A stretch of DNA of 64,000 bases from Xenopus tropicalis (Eukaryota > Chordata > Amphibia > Anura > Pipidae): the NCBI RefSeq assembly GCF_000004195.4, contig NC_030685.2:54822016-54886015 (forward strand), written 5' to 3'. The notes under the pieces are model-generated. The model was not told where the DNA came from, ran no database searches, and saw only the letters and a program-made list of their open reading frames with translations. Both the position numbers and the translations under genes were made by a program. Every line of letters starts with the position of its first letter. Positions within the stretch are counted from its first letter, which is position 1. Positions 33,598-45,417 of this stretch are shown here, one piece after another.

Positions 33598-34930
33598 GGG
33601 GGAGATTTACTAATCCACAAATGGACCGAAAGCGTTCGAATGCGTTTTTCCGTAATGAACGGTATTTTTGCGCCTTTTTCGTCGCCGTCGCAAATTTGTC
33701 GTATATTTTCCACGACTTTTCCGTTGCCGTCGCGAAAAAATCGTATTGTCGCAACGAGTACGAAAGTTTCGGATTCATTCAAGCTTCGGTATCGTGACTT
33801 TCCTTGGGCCAGGTTGGAGCTGCAGAGTGCCATTGAGCCCTGTGGGAGACTTTCCTTGGGCCAGGTTGGAGCTGCAGAGTGCCATTGAGTCCTATGGGAG
33901 ACTTTCCTTGGGTCTGGTTGGAGCTGCAGAGTGCCATTGAGCCCTATGGGAGACTTTCCTGGGGCCAGGTTGGAGCTGCAGAGTGCCATTGAGCCCTATG
34001 GGAGACTTTCCTTGGGCCAGGTTGGAGCTGCAGAGTGCCATTGAGCCCTATGGGAGACTTTCCTTGGGCCAGGTTGGAGCTGCAGAGTGCCATTGAGCCC
34101 TATGGGAGACTTTCCTTGGGCCAGGTTGGAGCTGCAGAGTGCCATTGAGCCCTATGGGAGACTTTCCTTGGGCCGGGTTGGAGCTGCAGAGTGCCATTGA
34201 GCCCTATGGGAGACTTAGCTTGGGCCAGGTTGGAGCTGCAGAGTGCCATTGAGCCCTATGGGAGACTTTCCTTGGGCCAGGTTGGAGCTGCAGAGTGCCA
34301 TTGAGCCCTATGGGAGACTTTCCTTGGGCCAGGTTGGAGCTGCAGAGTGCCATTGAGCCCTATGGGAGACTTTCCTTGGGCCGGGTTGGAGCTGCAGAGT
34401 GCCATTGAGCCCTATGGGAGACTTTCCTTGGGCCAGGTTGGAGCTGCAGAGTGCCATTGAGCCCTATGGGAGACTTTCCTTGGGCCAGGTTGGAGCTGCA
34501 GAGTGCCATTGAGCCCTATGGGAGACTTTCCTTGGGCCGGGTTGGAGCTGCAGAGTGCCATTGAGCCCTATGGGAGACTTTCCTTGGGCCAGGTTGGAGC
34601 TGCAGAGTGCCATTGAGCCCTATGGGAGACTTTCCTTGGGCCAGGTTGGAGCTGCAGAGTGCCATTGAGCCCTATGGGAGACTTTCCTTGGGCCAGGTTG
34701 GAGCTGCAGAGTGCCATTGAGTCCTATGGAAGGCTTCCAAAATCATGCAAAGTCGGAAATGTTTTTCCGGCATTCACGATCATTCAATACGAAAAAGTCG
34801 TGACAGCAACGAAATAGACGCGCAAAATACGAAAAAATTGCGATGGCGACGAAAAAGTCGCAAAATTTTTGTTTCCAATCCAATTTTTTCCCTTTCGGAA
34901 TTCGGATTTGTGGATTAGTAAATCTCCCCC
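33598..34930. mobile_element. Foldback MITE carrying an internal minisatellite
   Basis: The ends GGGGGAGATTTACTAATCC and complement are flanked by ATA on both sides. The CpG-rich arms (33598-33796 and 34733-34930) resemble the families at 22052 and 29972. The middle is a tandem array. Total 1333 bp, 97 bp from vps8 exon 18. Confidence 0.9.
33797..34732. repeat. 52-bp minisatellite, 18 units
   Basis: Exactly 18 head-to-tail units of 52 bp, with unit core TTGGGCCAGGTTGGAGCTGC followed by AGAGTGCCATTGAGCCCTAT. Most units differ at none to three positions. Units 8, 12 and 15 carry CCGGG in place of CCAGG and unit 9 has TTAGC. The 52-bp period shifts the frame each unit, so it is not protein-coding. 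Confidence 0.97.
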
Positions 34931-34949
34931 ATAATCTACCTTACAAAAA

Positions 34950-35122
34950 ATTAAATCTGCTCAACAGACATATAAACTCCTACACTACTCAATATGAAAA
35001 TATAAATTTATTTTGATCCATGAAAAACATATGTACTGCCTAACGCATTCCATGCTTACCCAGCACTTTATCATAGGCTCAGAAAGGGGAAATGCAAATA
35101 CAAAGAAATAAAATTATATAAT

Positions 35123-35153
<31 letters not shown>

Positions 35154-35300
35154 TATAAAATTATTAACCATGTCACAATGACTCACAAGTCACATGTATA
35201 GCTCTATTAGCATTTGAAAACAGAACATATATTTAATTACACATTATATAGTACAGATAGTAAACTTAAAATAGTACAGATAGTAAAAAAAAGTTTCTGC
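34950..35300. other. Intron with a TA microsatellite
   Basis: TA tract at 35118-35145. Nothing else recognised. Confidence 0.5.
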
Positions 35301-35499
35301 CTATTTTGTATGCGGATGGTGATAACTTTGAGGTTTTGAAACCAGATAGCTCTAACATAGCAAGGAGAGCTCACACTCTTGGAGATGAATTATCGATGTT
35401 TGCTAAGAAAATCGCATATTTATTAGTTAAGTTCTTGTGTTTCTTGCCTTTTGTTTTTTCATTTCCCAACAGACAGGAAAGCAGGTATTTCGCTGTAGA

Positions 35500-35880
35500 C
35501 TTAGGGGGTTATTTACTAACCTTCGATTTTTTTTTGCACCAAAATGGAATTCCCTCCCCGAATCAGTTGTACTGGCTGATACATTATATAGCTTTAAGAA
35601 GGGGCTGGATGGATTCTTAGCAAGTGAGGGAATACAGGGTTATGGGAGATAGCTCTTAGTACAAGTTAATCCAGGGACTGGTCCGATTGCCATCTTGGAG
35701 TCAGGAAGGAATTTTTTCCCCTCTGCGGCAAATTAGAGAGGCTTCAGATGGGGTTTTTTGCCTTCCTCTGGATCAACTAGTAGTTAGGCAGGTTATATAC
35801 TGTATAGGCATTATGGTTGAACGTGATGGACGTATGTCTTTTTTCAACCCAACTTACTATGTTACTATGTTACTATGTAA
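35500..35880 (+). mobile_element. CR1/L2-type LINE 3' end
   Basis: The plus-strand frame near 35545-35650 reads WNSLPESVVLADTLYSFKKG then LDGFLASEGIQGYGR and a stop, the conserved C-terminus of CR1/L2 ORF2. The 3' UTR follows and ends in a short tandem of TTACTATG (35852-35876), as expected for CR1-type tails. A MITE end (GGGGGTTATTTACTAACC) lies near 35503. Confidence 0.8.
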
Positions 35881-36479
35881 AATACACCAAATCTGAAGGC
35901 AAAAATATGCCATCAAAAACCTGTCAAGATCATTTATTAGTCAAAGGAAGTCCCTTTTTCCAACTGAAAGATCTTTCTTTGCTTCATGGTTTTAGAGGTT
36001 TTCGATGCATTCATTTGTGCAACAATACGAAAAAGTAATGGTTTGCCGCATTTTTATTAGTTCGTGCTTTTTCAATTCGAATCTTTTGATGAATTACTGA
36101 CATTCGTCGAAATGAGTTTAGCTGTAGTTTCAAAAAGTTCTAAAACCAGGAAAATGAAAATGCTGATAAATGGGCCTCCCACTGTCTATTCTAAGGAATA
36201 CAAGCTGCTATACTATTGCTTGTCAGAGCAATATGATCTATAACAAAAACCAGGACTGATGCTTCACAGTATGCTTTAAATCACAGTATGCTTTAATTAG
36301 ACTTCATGATCTTAAATATCTGTAATACATACATAAATCAAATAGCATATGATGTGTTTTCTGCTTCTTTACTGAGGTTTTTTTTAGTAAGACCATTAGT
36401 GACTGCATCAGTTTACTCATACTGTAAGAAGTAATTTAAAAAGTCATTAAAGAAGTTATAGAAATACAAGGAGTCATAG

Positions 36480-36760
36480 AGAGTTCAATGAACAGCACCA
36501 TCAGAGTAGAAAAAAAGTTAAAAGCCCGGCAAACATGGCAAAGTTTTAGGCTGACATTTAGAATACCACTCATTGACTGCAATGCATATGGTGCGAGAAA
36601 AAAAGTTATTGACTTTCAAGCATTTGGCATAAGAACAACACCCCTTGACTCCAATGCATTTTGCAAAATTCAATTCAAAATGCAATGCAAAATGTTGCCA
36701 TTTTGTGAAAGTTTCTGCAAAATTACTTGTGGAAACCCCTATATTTACTGTCCATAAGAG
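36480..36760. repeat. Degenerate short-period repeat
   Basis: Imperfect units near 38 bp with AATGCAT and TTGACTCCAATGC words, similar to the inverse orientation array at 63110-63300. Confidence 0.5.
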
Positions 36761-36814
36761 CACATTAAATGCAGCAGGACTCACTGAAGGTTGAGTAGAG
36801 AGAACCTGAGTATG

Positions 36815-37330
36815 CCTTAAGTGCTCATACACATGGGCATTTGTGCTTGCTGCCAGTTGCAAGTGTCTCATACTTGCTCCTAACTGTGCCCAATTTGCCT
36901 ATGAACAGCAGATTTGACAAGCCACAAACAGCAAGACATCCCCTATCCATAACTTTAGCTGAGCTAAGGAAATGCTGCCCTGATTGCAATGTTTTTACAT
37001 GCAATTAGTAAAGCCCTGCAACATGCAGTTAGTGGAGGTACTAAATGACACAACTGTAGTTGGGAAATTATGGAAGCTAAAACATGAAGCAATCTTTTAT
37101 ATAGGAGCAGTGGCCAACTGGCCATGTTGGTTTGAGGTTAGAGCTCTTTACAGGCAGTCAGGTTCTCTGACAGGCATTGTACTGTGACTATTATTGTGCC
37201 AAAACAGGAAACAGCCTTCCTCAAACTGTAGGAAGCATAGATTTGTCAGGAATGTCATTGTACGCTGTTGCCTTAAGGTTAAAACCTGAAATGGAACCAA
37301 GAGCTCTGCACCAAAGAATTTGAAACAGCT
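36815..37330. repeat. Composite interspersed repeat, copy 2
   Basis: It shares CTCATACACATGGGCATTTG, AACAGCAAGACATCCC and GAATGTCATTGTACGCTGT with 53586-54720. It lacks the tRNA-derived SINE. Confidence 0.75.
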
Positions 37331-37659
37331 CCAGACAATTATTCTTTTTTCACAAACTGTTACAGTCTGCATTATGCGTGCAGGTAGGTAGTGTTCTCCT
37401 TGCACAAATGTTCCCTCTATGTGAAAACAAATTGTGGTGCACACAAAGAATTTTGTACAAAAACACAAAATTTTGTATTTATTCTGACCTGAACACACAG
37501 TTTTTTTTTTTTTTTTTTAAAGATGTGCACACAGGTTAAAAATGTGCACACTAAATATTTTTGTGCACATGGCCAAGAAGGAATTAGAGGAAACATTGCC
37601 CACATCTCCTCTAGTATGCATTAGTGGATCAGACCAATTTAGGTCAGCATGTTGATGGC

Positions 37660-38134
37660 CAATAAAGGCAAAGATCTGTCAATCTGGAAACCTTATCAAA
37701 CTTTTAGTATGTTATAGAATGTCCCATTCTTAACACCTTTGCAATTGGTCGTCATTATTTATTTGTTAGTTTTTGAAATATTTGCCTTCCTTCTCTACAT
37801 CTTTCCAACTGTGTAATGGGGGGTCACTGACTCCAGAAGCCAAACAATTTTGCTCTGTGAAGCTACAATTTTATTGTTATTGTTACTGTTTATTCCTTAT
37901 TTTTATATTCAGTCCATCTTCCTTCTATTCATATTTCAATCTCTCATTGGTTACTATGGTAAACAGGACCCTAGCAACCAGATAGCTGCTAAAATAATAA
38001 ACTGAAGAGCTGCAGAAGAAAAAGCAAAATAACTGAAAAACCGCAAGAAATCAAAAATGAAAATCAGTTGTGAATTGTCTCAGAATATTAATGTCATACT
38101 GAAGGTTAATTTAAAGGTAAACAACCCCTTTATG
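37660..38134. mobile_element. TTAA-type MITE, same family as 24056
   Basis: The right end TTTAAAGGTAAACAACCCC and body (TTAGTATGTTATAGAATG, GACCCTAGCAACCAGAT) match the copy at 24056-24423. It ends 18 bp from vps8 exon 17's donor. Confidence 0.7.
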
Positions 38135-38151
38135 GTAATAAAAATCCCTAC

Positions 38152-38241
38152 CTGGAAATGCTGTTCCATCACCTGGATTTTTCCTTGCTCTGGACATTTT
38201 CTTAGTGCTTTTTCAGTATACTGGAGTAAGATTTCAACAAT
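38152..38241 (-). CDS. vps8: vps8 exon 17: solenoid
   Basis: Acceptor attctttacag, donor TTCCAG|GTAGGG, 90 nt, codons 472-501, phase 0. It encodes IVEILLQYTEKALRKCPEQG and KIQVMEQHFQ. Confidence 0.96.
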
Positions 38242-38249
38242 CTGTAAAG

Positions 38250-39360
38250 AATAAACAAGAAATTACTGGCGCTGCTAAAAAATCATGTTAAGACAAATAA
38301 ATGCTTTCCACTTATAATTTGTTAGAAGGTAGTATAAAAGTAATGCAAAATATGCCATTAAGGGGCAGATTTATTAGCACTCAAGTTTTTTCCTTTTTTT
38401 TTTCAGATAAAATATTAAATCTGAATTCAAGTTATACAATTAAAGTTAAAGTTATACAAACATACTGCACATACGATGCAGATGCCATGTTTAGTCACAT
38501 CAATCTGTTTAAGAAAATTGTAGGACAAAATATATCCTGTTTAAGAAGAGGTTTATTCCATGTTCCATATTCTTCATAAATGTTCAGTAAAAGACATAAA
38601 CATAAGTTCTGTACTTTATACCAAGAACCTTGCTACTACAGGCAGCTTAATTGGCTCCCGACCTTTCATTGTAAGTTCCATTGGTGCAGGGACTGATGTG
38701 AATGATGGATAATTTCCTGAAATATAATTTCATATATCATTTTTAAATATATTAAATATATCTGCAGGCCTTTGACTAATCAAATAGAAAGTTTAATCAC
38801 ATGTTATAGAGAATAACATATGATGCTATGTACATAAAGTATAATACTAATAATTTGTGTGGGGTGTCATATTGCATGATTTGCTGATATGAAATGAAAC
38901 ATTGTTCATAGATTTCATTAAATGACACAGTTACATTGAGTATAAGAGTGGCCCACAAATCTATTTGGTACAATCCCTATTCTAAATATAATATACAAGT
39001 GAAGCTGTTTGGTCTTCACTGAAAAAAAAAGAAAGCCACCAGTAGATTGGGATCCATAAGTATCTCCACAGTTATGGGTCCCAAATTACTTGTGGAGCTT
39101 TCCAGTCTCTACAATAGGATGAGAGTGATCTACATTATTTTCCAATCAAGCTGCCTAGTGTGAAATAGCCTTAATTCTACAAATGTGTGAATGCTTTGTC
39201 ACAAAAAACAGCCTTTCATTAAATATAACATGGTTCGGCCAGCAGGGATTTTAAGACAAAACTGGGGTTTCAGCTGTGAAAAGAAAAAAAAAATGTTCTT
39301 AAAACATCAACTTCTTCCTGAGTACCACTATATTTGTAACCTTATTGTAGTAACTAAATC
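38250..39360. other. Intron, a MITE end at 38361, otherwise nothing recognised
   Basis: AGGGGCAGATTTATTAGC near 38360 resembles the ends of the gggg-type MITEs; no matching second end was found. Confidence 0.4.
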
Positions 39361-39364
39361 TCAC

Positions 39365-39411
39365 CTTATCAGCTACAACACTCTTCCTCTTCTTTGGGTC
39401 TCCAGACAGCC
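39365..39411 (-). CDS. vps8: vps8 exon 16
   Basis: Acceptor ttctctcacag, donor GATAAG|GTGAGA, 47 nt, codons 456-471. It encodes GLSGDPKKRKSVVADK, a basic loop conserved as KRK in vertebrate VPS8. Confidence 0.95.
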
Positions 39412-39589
39412 CTGTGAGAGAAGACATTGAAAGCATTTGTGAATAGAATAGAACTTCAAAAAACTGTAGAACCGAAATCATCAGATATGTTTTTCTTTAC
39501 TGTATAATGATAGGTTGTCTTTTCCATGTATGAATCTCTTTGGATTCCAAATAGTTAAGCATCTTATTATTATTAGATGTTCTCATATT

Positions 39590-40300
39590 ATTCCTGGTTT
39601 ATGCATTTCAAATTTTGTGGCAGTATTAAATTTAAAGGGGAACTATATTCAATTTTTGACCAGGAGTCAAATCACTTACAAATCCTCACTTACAGAGCAC
39701 TTGTGTCCCAAGTGTTGCTGCGTTCCGGCACTCAGTGCAGAAAGCAAGGTCAGGCAGAGCAGCAGTGCAGAATAAAGGTTAGCCCTGTCCTTAGGGCAGG
39801 CAGTAAAAACAGGGCCCTGATGCAGGCCCCTCCCTTCATTGTGTGTGCAAATGACATGCAAGTTTGGGGCAGGCTAGGGGTTACCTATGTGCCACCCATG
39901 TCCACCTCTCTTGGATCCTGTGCTACTACAGTCAGGGCTGGATGGAAAGGGCATGTCGAAGGTCTTCAAAACAGAGCAGAAAGGCCTATGGCTATTTGCA
40001 CACAGCCAAACACAGTGTGGCCAATTGTGGCCTTTTTGTACTCTGCATGCTGCATTCAGTTTTGCAAATTAGTCCTTTTGTCATCAAGTGCGCATGCTCT
40101 TGGTCAGCAATCAGCACTAGAGAGAGCAGAGAACCAGAAGTTAAACAGCCAGTCATAGCAGCTGCCAAAAATACTGTGCAAACTGGTACAGTGGAGGGGG
40201 CCATACTGCCATTTTTTTTTTTTTTTGCTGCGATTGAGCAAAAGAGGGAGCCAGCAGACAGGTCCCCTGATAACATTTTTAGTTTAATACACCTTTGAAA
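39590..40300. other. Unclassified, GC-richer stretch
   Basis: The longest plus-strand frames (39577-40158, 39864-40298) lie here but have no recognisable domain. AAAGGGGAAC near 39634 and a T run at 40213 suggest an old repeat. I do not call a gene. Confidence 0.35.
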
Positions 40301-40643
40301 TATTTTCATCTTACTGTAAAGTGGCATGACATTTAGGGAGACATGCCTGAATAAGAATCTTGAATAAGTACTTTGAGTTAGAAAATTCCAAATTTAACTT
40401 GGCTTATTTAACATTAATTCTGTTTGGAGGAGATCTGCACCTATTATCAGTCTACAAGAACAATTTTACAGGAGCCGAGCAGGGAAAGGAAAGTGGGAAA
40501 TGAAATTAAGATAAAAGAACAAAAAGATCAGCAAAAATAGCAATAGGAAGGAGGTCAGATCTGTTTTGTATAAATATACACACATGTGCAACACAAAATG
40601 TATTGTATATTCTTTGTAACCCCCTGCAAGGCTGCCAACTCAC

Positions 40644-40734
40644 CCACAACAGCTTTAGCTTTGCCCTCATGAAAAGACCATGCTAATGCCAAAGCTTCAT
40701 TATAACAGTCCTGCTTCAGTAAATGGTCAACTCT
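40644..40734 (-). CDS. vps8: vps8 exon 15: start of alpha-solenoid
   Basis: Acceptor ttttacttatag, donor GTTGTGG|GTGAGT, 91 nt, codons 426-456. It encodes RVDHLLKQDCYNEALALAWS and FHEGKAKAVV, helical and alanine/leucine-rich as expected for the clathrin-type solenoid. The end is phase 1. Confidence 0.96.
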
Positions 40735-41252
40735 CTATAAGTAAAAAAAAGAGACAAGCAATAAATTGCACATAAGAAGAACTGATTCGTTAGGATGCAG
40801 AGTTTAACCTTAACTGCTGCTAAAAACACAAACCCAGTTAGTGCCGTTAGGGGTGAATATATAGACTGAAAATCTACTTGCCAAGTGACTTGCGCCAAAT
40901 GCTCATCTCTGTGCAATAGTGACAGAGACAGTCTAATATTTATATGTTAAGGTAGATTATTTCTCAGAACCATGTATTATTACACTGAGCGGTAATTATT
41001 AAAAGGGTGCCAAATAACGATGCCAGAGAAAAATGTAAAAATCCTGAAAACTGCTAGGTCTGCTGCCACATAAATAAACACAATGCTTTACTTCTGGTGA
41101 TATGATTTCTCTTAACAAATCAGGGGATTGAAACTGGATTATATCTATACCATTAGACTTGGAGCAGCAGAATATTATATTCATCCTTGTCCACAACCCA
41201 ACAGATTACGTTTGTAAATATAAATTGGATTCCTGGTGCACAAAGTAAATAG

Positions 41253-42173
41253 AGGTATAGGATCTATTACCCGGAAACCCATCATCCAGAAAGCTCCAAA
41301 TTTCAGAAAGGTCATCTCCCACAGACTCTATTTTAAGCAAATAATTATAAAAGTGATTTCCTTTCTTGTTTTGGCTCCAATAAGGATTAATGATATCTTA
41401 GTTGGAATCAAGTACAGGTATGGGACCTGTTATCCAGAATGCTCGGGACCTGTTATCCAGAATGCTCAGAACCTGGGGGGTTTTCCGGATAAGGGATCTT
41501 TCCGTAATTTGGATCTCCATAACTTAAGTCTGCTAAAAATAATTTAAATACTGAATAAACCCAATAGGCTTGTTTTGCCTCCAGTAAGGATTAATTATAT
41601 CTTAGTTGGGACCAAGTACAATGTTCTGTTTTATTATTACAGAGAAAAAGAAAAACATTTTTAAAAATTAGAATTATTTGCCTTTCCGAAATTTGGAGCT
41701 TTCTGGATAATGGGTTTCCGTGTAAAGGATCCTATTCTGAACTTTCTGGATAAGAGGTTTCCGGATAAGGGTTGTACAAGGTTCTGTTTTATTATTACAG
41801 AGAAAAAAGAAACACATTTTAAAAATGTGAATTATTTGATTAAAATAGAGTCTATGGAAGGTGGCCTTTCCGTAATTCGGAACTTTTGAGATCAGGGGTG
41901 GGCAAACTACGGCCCGCGGGCCACATCCAGCCCCTTGGCCTTTTTAATCAGGCCCGCCGCCGACGCCAAGTCTCATCACGCAACACTTGGTGTCATTGGC
42001 GGGCCGGAATTAAAGCGACGAAGGGGGCGTAACGCTGGCCTGGCCCTGCCCGCCCTGGCCCGGTCCAGCCCGGGGGTAAGTAAATGTGGCCCACCCCTAT
42101 TCTAGATAATAGGTTTCCAGATAAGAGGTCCGATACCTGTACACCGTAAAAACCATGACAGTATCCCTTTAAT
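41253..42173. repeat. Repeat pile-up: GGATCTGTTATCC-family copies with a hAT insert
   Basis: At least four partial copies of the TATCCAGAA/TTTCCGGATAA family occur in both orientations (41258, 41415, 41690-41770, 41850-41890, 42100-42145). A 26-bp direct duplication (GGGACCTGTTATCCAGAATG) lies at 41425-41475. The right end joins a T2-like terminus (CATGACAGTATCCCTTTAA). Confidence 0.75.
41893..42099. mobile_element. hAT MITE (GGGGTGGGCAAACTACGGCC family)
   Basis: Ends CAGGGGTGGGC and inverted; flanking 8-mers tttgagat and ttctagat match at six of eight positions. The GC-rich interior stands out. It is inserted into the surrounding repeat pile-up. Confidence 0.82.
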
Positions 42174-42358
42174 GTTTAACTGATTTTTTAGCAGACTGGT
42201 GCAGGTCTGGTGATCCACATAATAGAAAGATCTTTATTAGGAAAACCACAGATCCTGAGCATTCTGCATAACAGGTGCTATACCTGCACTGAGTTTCAGT
42301 CTGTAGTTTAATCTACCATATTAGTGGGCAGGGCCTTTTTTGCCTCCTGTATCTAGTG

Positions 42359-42667
42359 CAGTGATCCCCAACCAGTGGCTCAGAGGCAACATGTTGCTCA
42401 CCATCCCCTTCGAAGTTGCTCCCAGTGGGCTCAAATTAGGTGCCCATGTTTACATTTTTGGCTTGGAGGCACGTTTTGGAAGCATAGAAACAATGTTTTA
42501 CTTCAAGCAGAACCTCCAATAGGGTAGCAGTCCACATGGGGCTACCAGTTAGCCAATCATAGTCGTTATTTGGCATCCCCAAAGAACTTTTTTCATGCTT
42601 GTGTTGCTCACCAGCGTTTTTTACATCTGAGTGTGGCTCAGATGTAAAAAAAGGTTGGGGATCCCTG
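42359..42667. mobile_element. hAT MITE, CAGTGATCCCCAACC family, copy 2, intact 8-bp duplication
   Basis: A perfect 8-bp target duplication ATCTAGTG (42351-42358 and 42668-42675) flanks CAGTGATCCCCAACC and its complement. 309 bp, non-coding. This copy fixes the boundaries of the family. Confidence 0.93.
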
Positions 42668-43439
42668 ATCTAGTGATATATGAAGGGAATCTGTAAGCTC
42701 AAGGTATATACCCATTTAGTGACTAACATTTTAGATGACCTTTTATAGCAGAAAAATAATGGAAATTATGAATTAAAAAAATAATATAATATTAAACACT
42801 GATGCCAAGTTTGTTTGTGTTTAATTATTTGTTTATATATAAATTATATGTTTATATATTAATTATATGTTTGTATTTAAATGAGTGGGGGAAAAAATGG
42901 TATTTCCTGGTGTCTATTACTAGAGAGAAGCTTTCTCTTCAGGTAAGGATTAAATGTTCAAAAGGAAATCTGTTTCCCTAGACACCTTGTAAATATATGT
43001 TGTTATTGTTAATTTTTTTTTTTCTTAACCACTATTGATAGTATTATTAACAAGCATCTGTAAAGAGAAAAAAAATATTCTTCAACTGTGTATGGAATCC
43101 ATTATCCAGAAACCCATTATCCAGAATGCTTAGCAAACATACAGATTACCTAAATAACGACTGATACAGGAGGCAAAAGGTCCTTTGAAAATCTAAATTT
43201 ATAGAAGTGACCCCACTGTAACTACAAATATAAATGATACATTAGCTACAAAAATTATACAATTAACAACAAATATTAAGGTGACACAGAGTTAAATGGT
43301 CACCCATTTATATTTATGCATACATATTAAGGTTCAAGTATAAAGGATACATAATAAGACATTTAATTTGTGCCTGCCTCAGAAAATATAGGCATTTCAT
43401 TTACCCAACGTCCAAAAACATCCCAGACTGGTACCTTAC

Positions 43440-43475
43440 CTCTCGCCAGTTTCTCAGCGTCATGGCATGGACTGA
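43440..43475 (-). CDS. vps8: vps8 exon 14: 36-nt micro-exon
   Basis: Acceptor ttttacacacag, donor CGAGAG|GTAAGG, 36 nt, 12 codons SVHAMTLRNWRE, phase 0 at both ends. It matches the short linker between propeller and solenoid in vertebrate VPS8. It is short enough for automated gene finders to miss. Confidence 0.94.
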
Positions 43476-43754
43476 CTGTGTGTAAAAGAGAGAAAGATGT
43501 GTAAGGGGAGAGAGAGGGAGAAAGCGATCGAGAGAACGGAAGTTAAGAGCTTCACGTCCTGTATCAACAACCACAAAAGCAAACATGCTTAACCCCTAAC
43601 TGTCTGGGGTGGAAAAGGAACTGTTTACTTAAACTTTGTACACTTATGCAAACATTTAAATAACTTAGTGTGCCATGTGTTTCTGCAAAGTGCTCTTCAG
43701 TAAAAAAGATGCAGCTTGGCTTTTATCTGGGTGCACACAGGAAGTGGTGGATAC

Positions 43755-43829
43755 CTTTGTTCCCAGGTAGAAGATCTGTCCTCCATAGCTGCTAATTGAT
43801 TCATAGCATGCTTTCTCTCCCACAAAGGC
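43755..43829 (-). CDS. vps8: vps8 exon 13
   Basis: Acceptor ttctgcag, donor ACAAAG|GTATCC, 75 nt, codons 389-413, phase 0. It encodes AFVGEKACYESISSYGGQIF and YLGTK, the closing part of the propeller. Confidence 0.97.
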
Positions 43830-45142
43830 CTGCAGAACACCAATATTAAAAAAGTACATAAACAGCAATAAACAAAATAAATCCTTAAAAAGTCTGATGC
43901 TAAATAAGCCTTTTAAGTTCTTTAGTGAATAACAATCAATTACATTGACTCTATAGTTTACCAAACCTTCACTGTCATTATTTTATATAGTCTCCATATA
44001 CATTAATGTCTGGCCAAGGCTAAGGGCACACAATGTGTTAGTGTACTAGTGTTTTCATGTGATTATCTTAAGCTGCAAAGGGGGTTTTGGGTCAATAAAT
44101 AACTAAATAACTAACTTAAGCCTAGTGCCACGCCAGGCATAGTTAGATATCTTAGATATCAGTTATACTATCTGCCTAGCAGATAGTCGGCCTATGAATA
44201 AACACAGGCACTGCGTCAGCCTGGGTGAAGCAACATGGAGCAGATTTTGGCACCAAAATGCATACTCAAGTGTTTCTACATCAAAATCCGCTCTGTGTGA
44301 CTGCACCTGGGCTGGCATAGTGGCTCCGGGTGCAGACACATCAGAAAGCAGTTAGGAATGTAGGGGAGGATTCTTGGTCCTGCATTTATCTGCATGCTGA
44401 CAATCGGTCTTGCACTAGCCTAATACCTCCCAACATTGCCTATAATGTCTAAATTACTAATGTTGGGTTGTGTAGATGACTTGCTGATCTAAGCATCAGC
44501 AAGATTATGGTGCAACTTCCTTAACAGTAGATATTAGCGCTGTTTTAACATGGGTGATAAATTGAACCAGTGCCAATTTACTGTACCAACAGCAATAACT
44601 ATTCACCAATCTACTGCAAGTGAGAAAATTATAGCAAAGATCTAATTGGATGCCACTGCACTGAACCAATTTATATCAGCAAATCAGCCCCAATATGAAA
44701 TACGTATATATACCTATATGAAAGTAATGTGCTCATACACCTCACTTAAGTTGGAGCACAGATAGCTGCACCCACACCCCTTGAGGATCTCAAAATAAGC
44801 ACATATTTAGCAGTGTACACATACAATGAAGTGACATCAAAACAGTTCACTATCTGAAATCCTTAGTAGCAACAGAAAATATCTCTGACATGAATGACCC
44901 ATTTAGGTTGCCTCAGTGCAAAAGCAGATGGTAGACACTCATTAGTCCAGCAAACTGAGCAGGAAAAAGCAATCTTAATTTGCAATTTCATTTACAAATA
45001 ATATTAAAACCAGTGACAATTACTATTTAATGAATAAAGTAAACTTGCTTCAAATTACATTTCATGTTATTATGTAAAGAAACAAAATTAATTGGGTTAG
45101 ATATCCCTTTTAAGAAAGCATAAAGCCCTTAGACCAGCTTAC
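43830..45142. other. Intron, no recognised feature
   Basis: About 1.3 kb between exons 13 and 12 with no recognised repeat or frame. Confidence 0.4.
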
Positions 45143-45313
45143 CAGGGCCTGGCTCACATTTCCTCCAGTGGCCAGAGACTTAAAGTGGCTGCTGTTGTAT
45201 ACAAGTTGCACATCTGATATCTCCAGGGTCTCAAGTTCTTCCTGTGTCTGACGATCGATTACGTGTAGCTTTTCTGCGCTGTCGAGAAGAGCCACCGTGC
45301 GAGCATTGATCCA
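45143..45313 (-). CDS. vps8: vps8 exon 12: end of propeller
   Basis: Acceptor tgttggtgcag, donor GCCCTG|GTAAGC, 171 nt, codons 332-388, phase 0 at both ends. It encodes WINARTVALLDSAEKLHVID, RQTQEELETLEI and LVYNSSHFKSLATGGNVSQA. The intron separating it from exon 11 is only 104 nt, the shortest in the window. Confidence 0.98.
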
Positions 45314-45417
45314 CTGCACCAACAGAGAGAGAAACCAGCTCAGACTAAATCTATCCACAATGGCAGGAATTAGCCAACAGTAACACATTTAATCCAAGGC
45401 AGTCATTTGCTACTTAC

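Noticed and set aside
33582..33989. Open frames of 60-135 codons over the minisatellite
   Set aside because: They read through the 52-bp array and foldback arms in arbitrary frames. The period is not a multiple of three and no start or splice context supports coding.
33797..34732. Regular 52-bp repeats considered as a CRISPR array
   Set aside because: Units are contiguous with no unique spacers and the genome is vertebrate.
39577..40298. Longest unclaimed plus-strand frames (up to 193 codons)
   Set aside because: No recognisable domain, overlapping frames in two phases, poly(T) at one end and repeat-like flanks.
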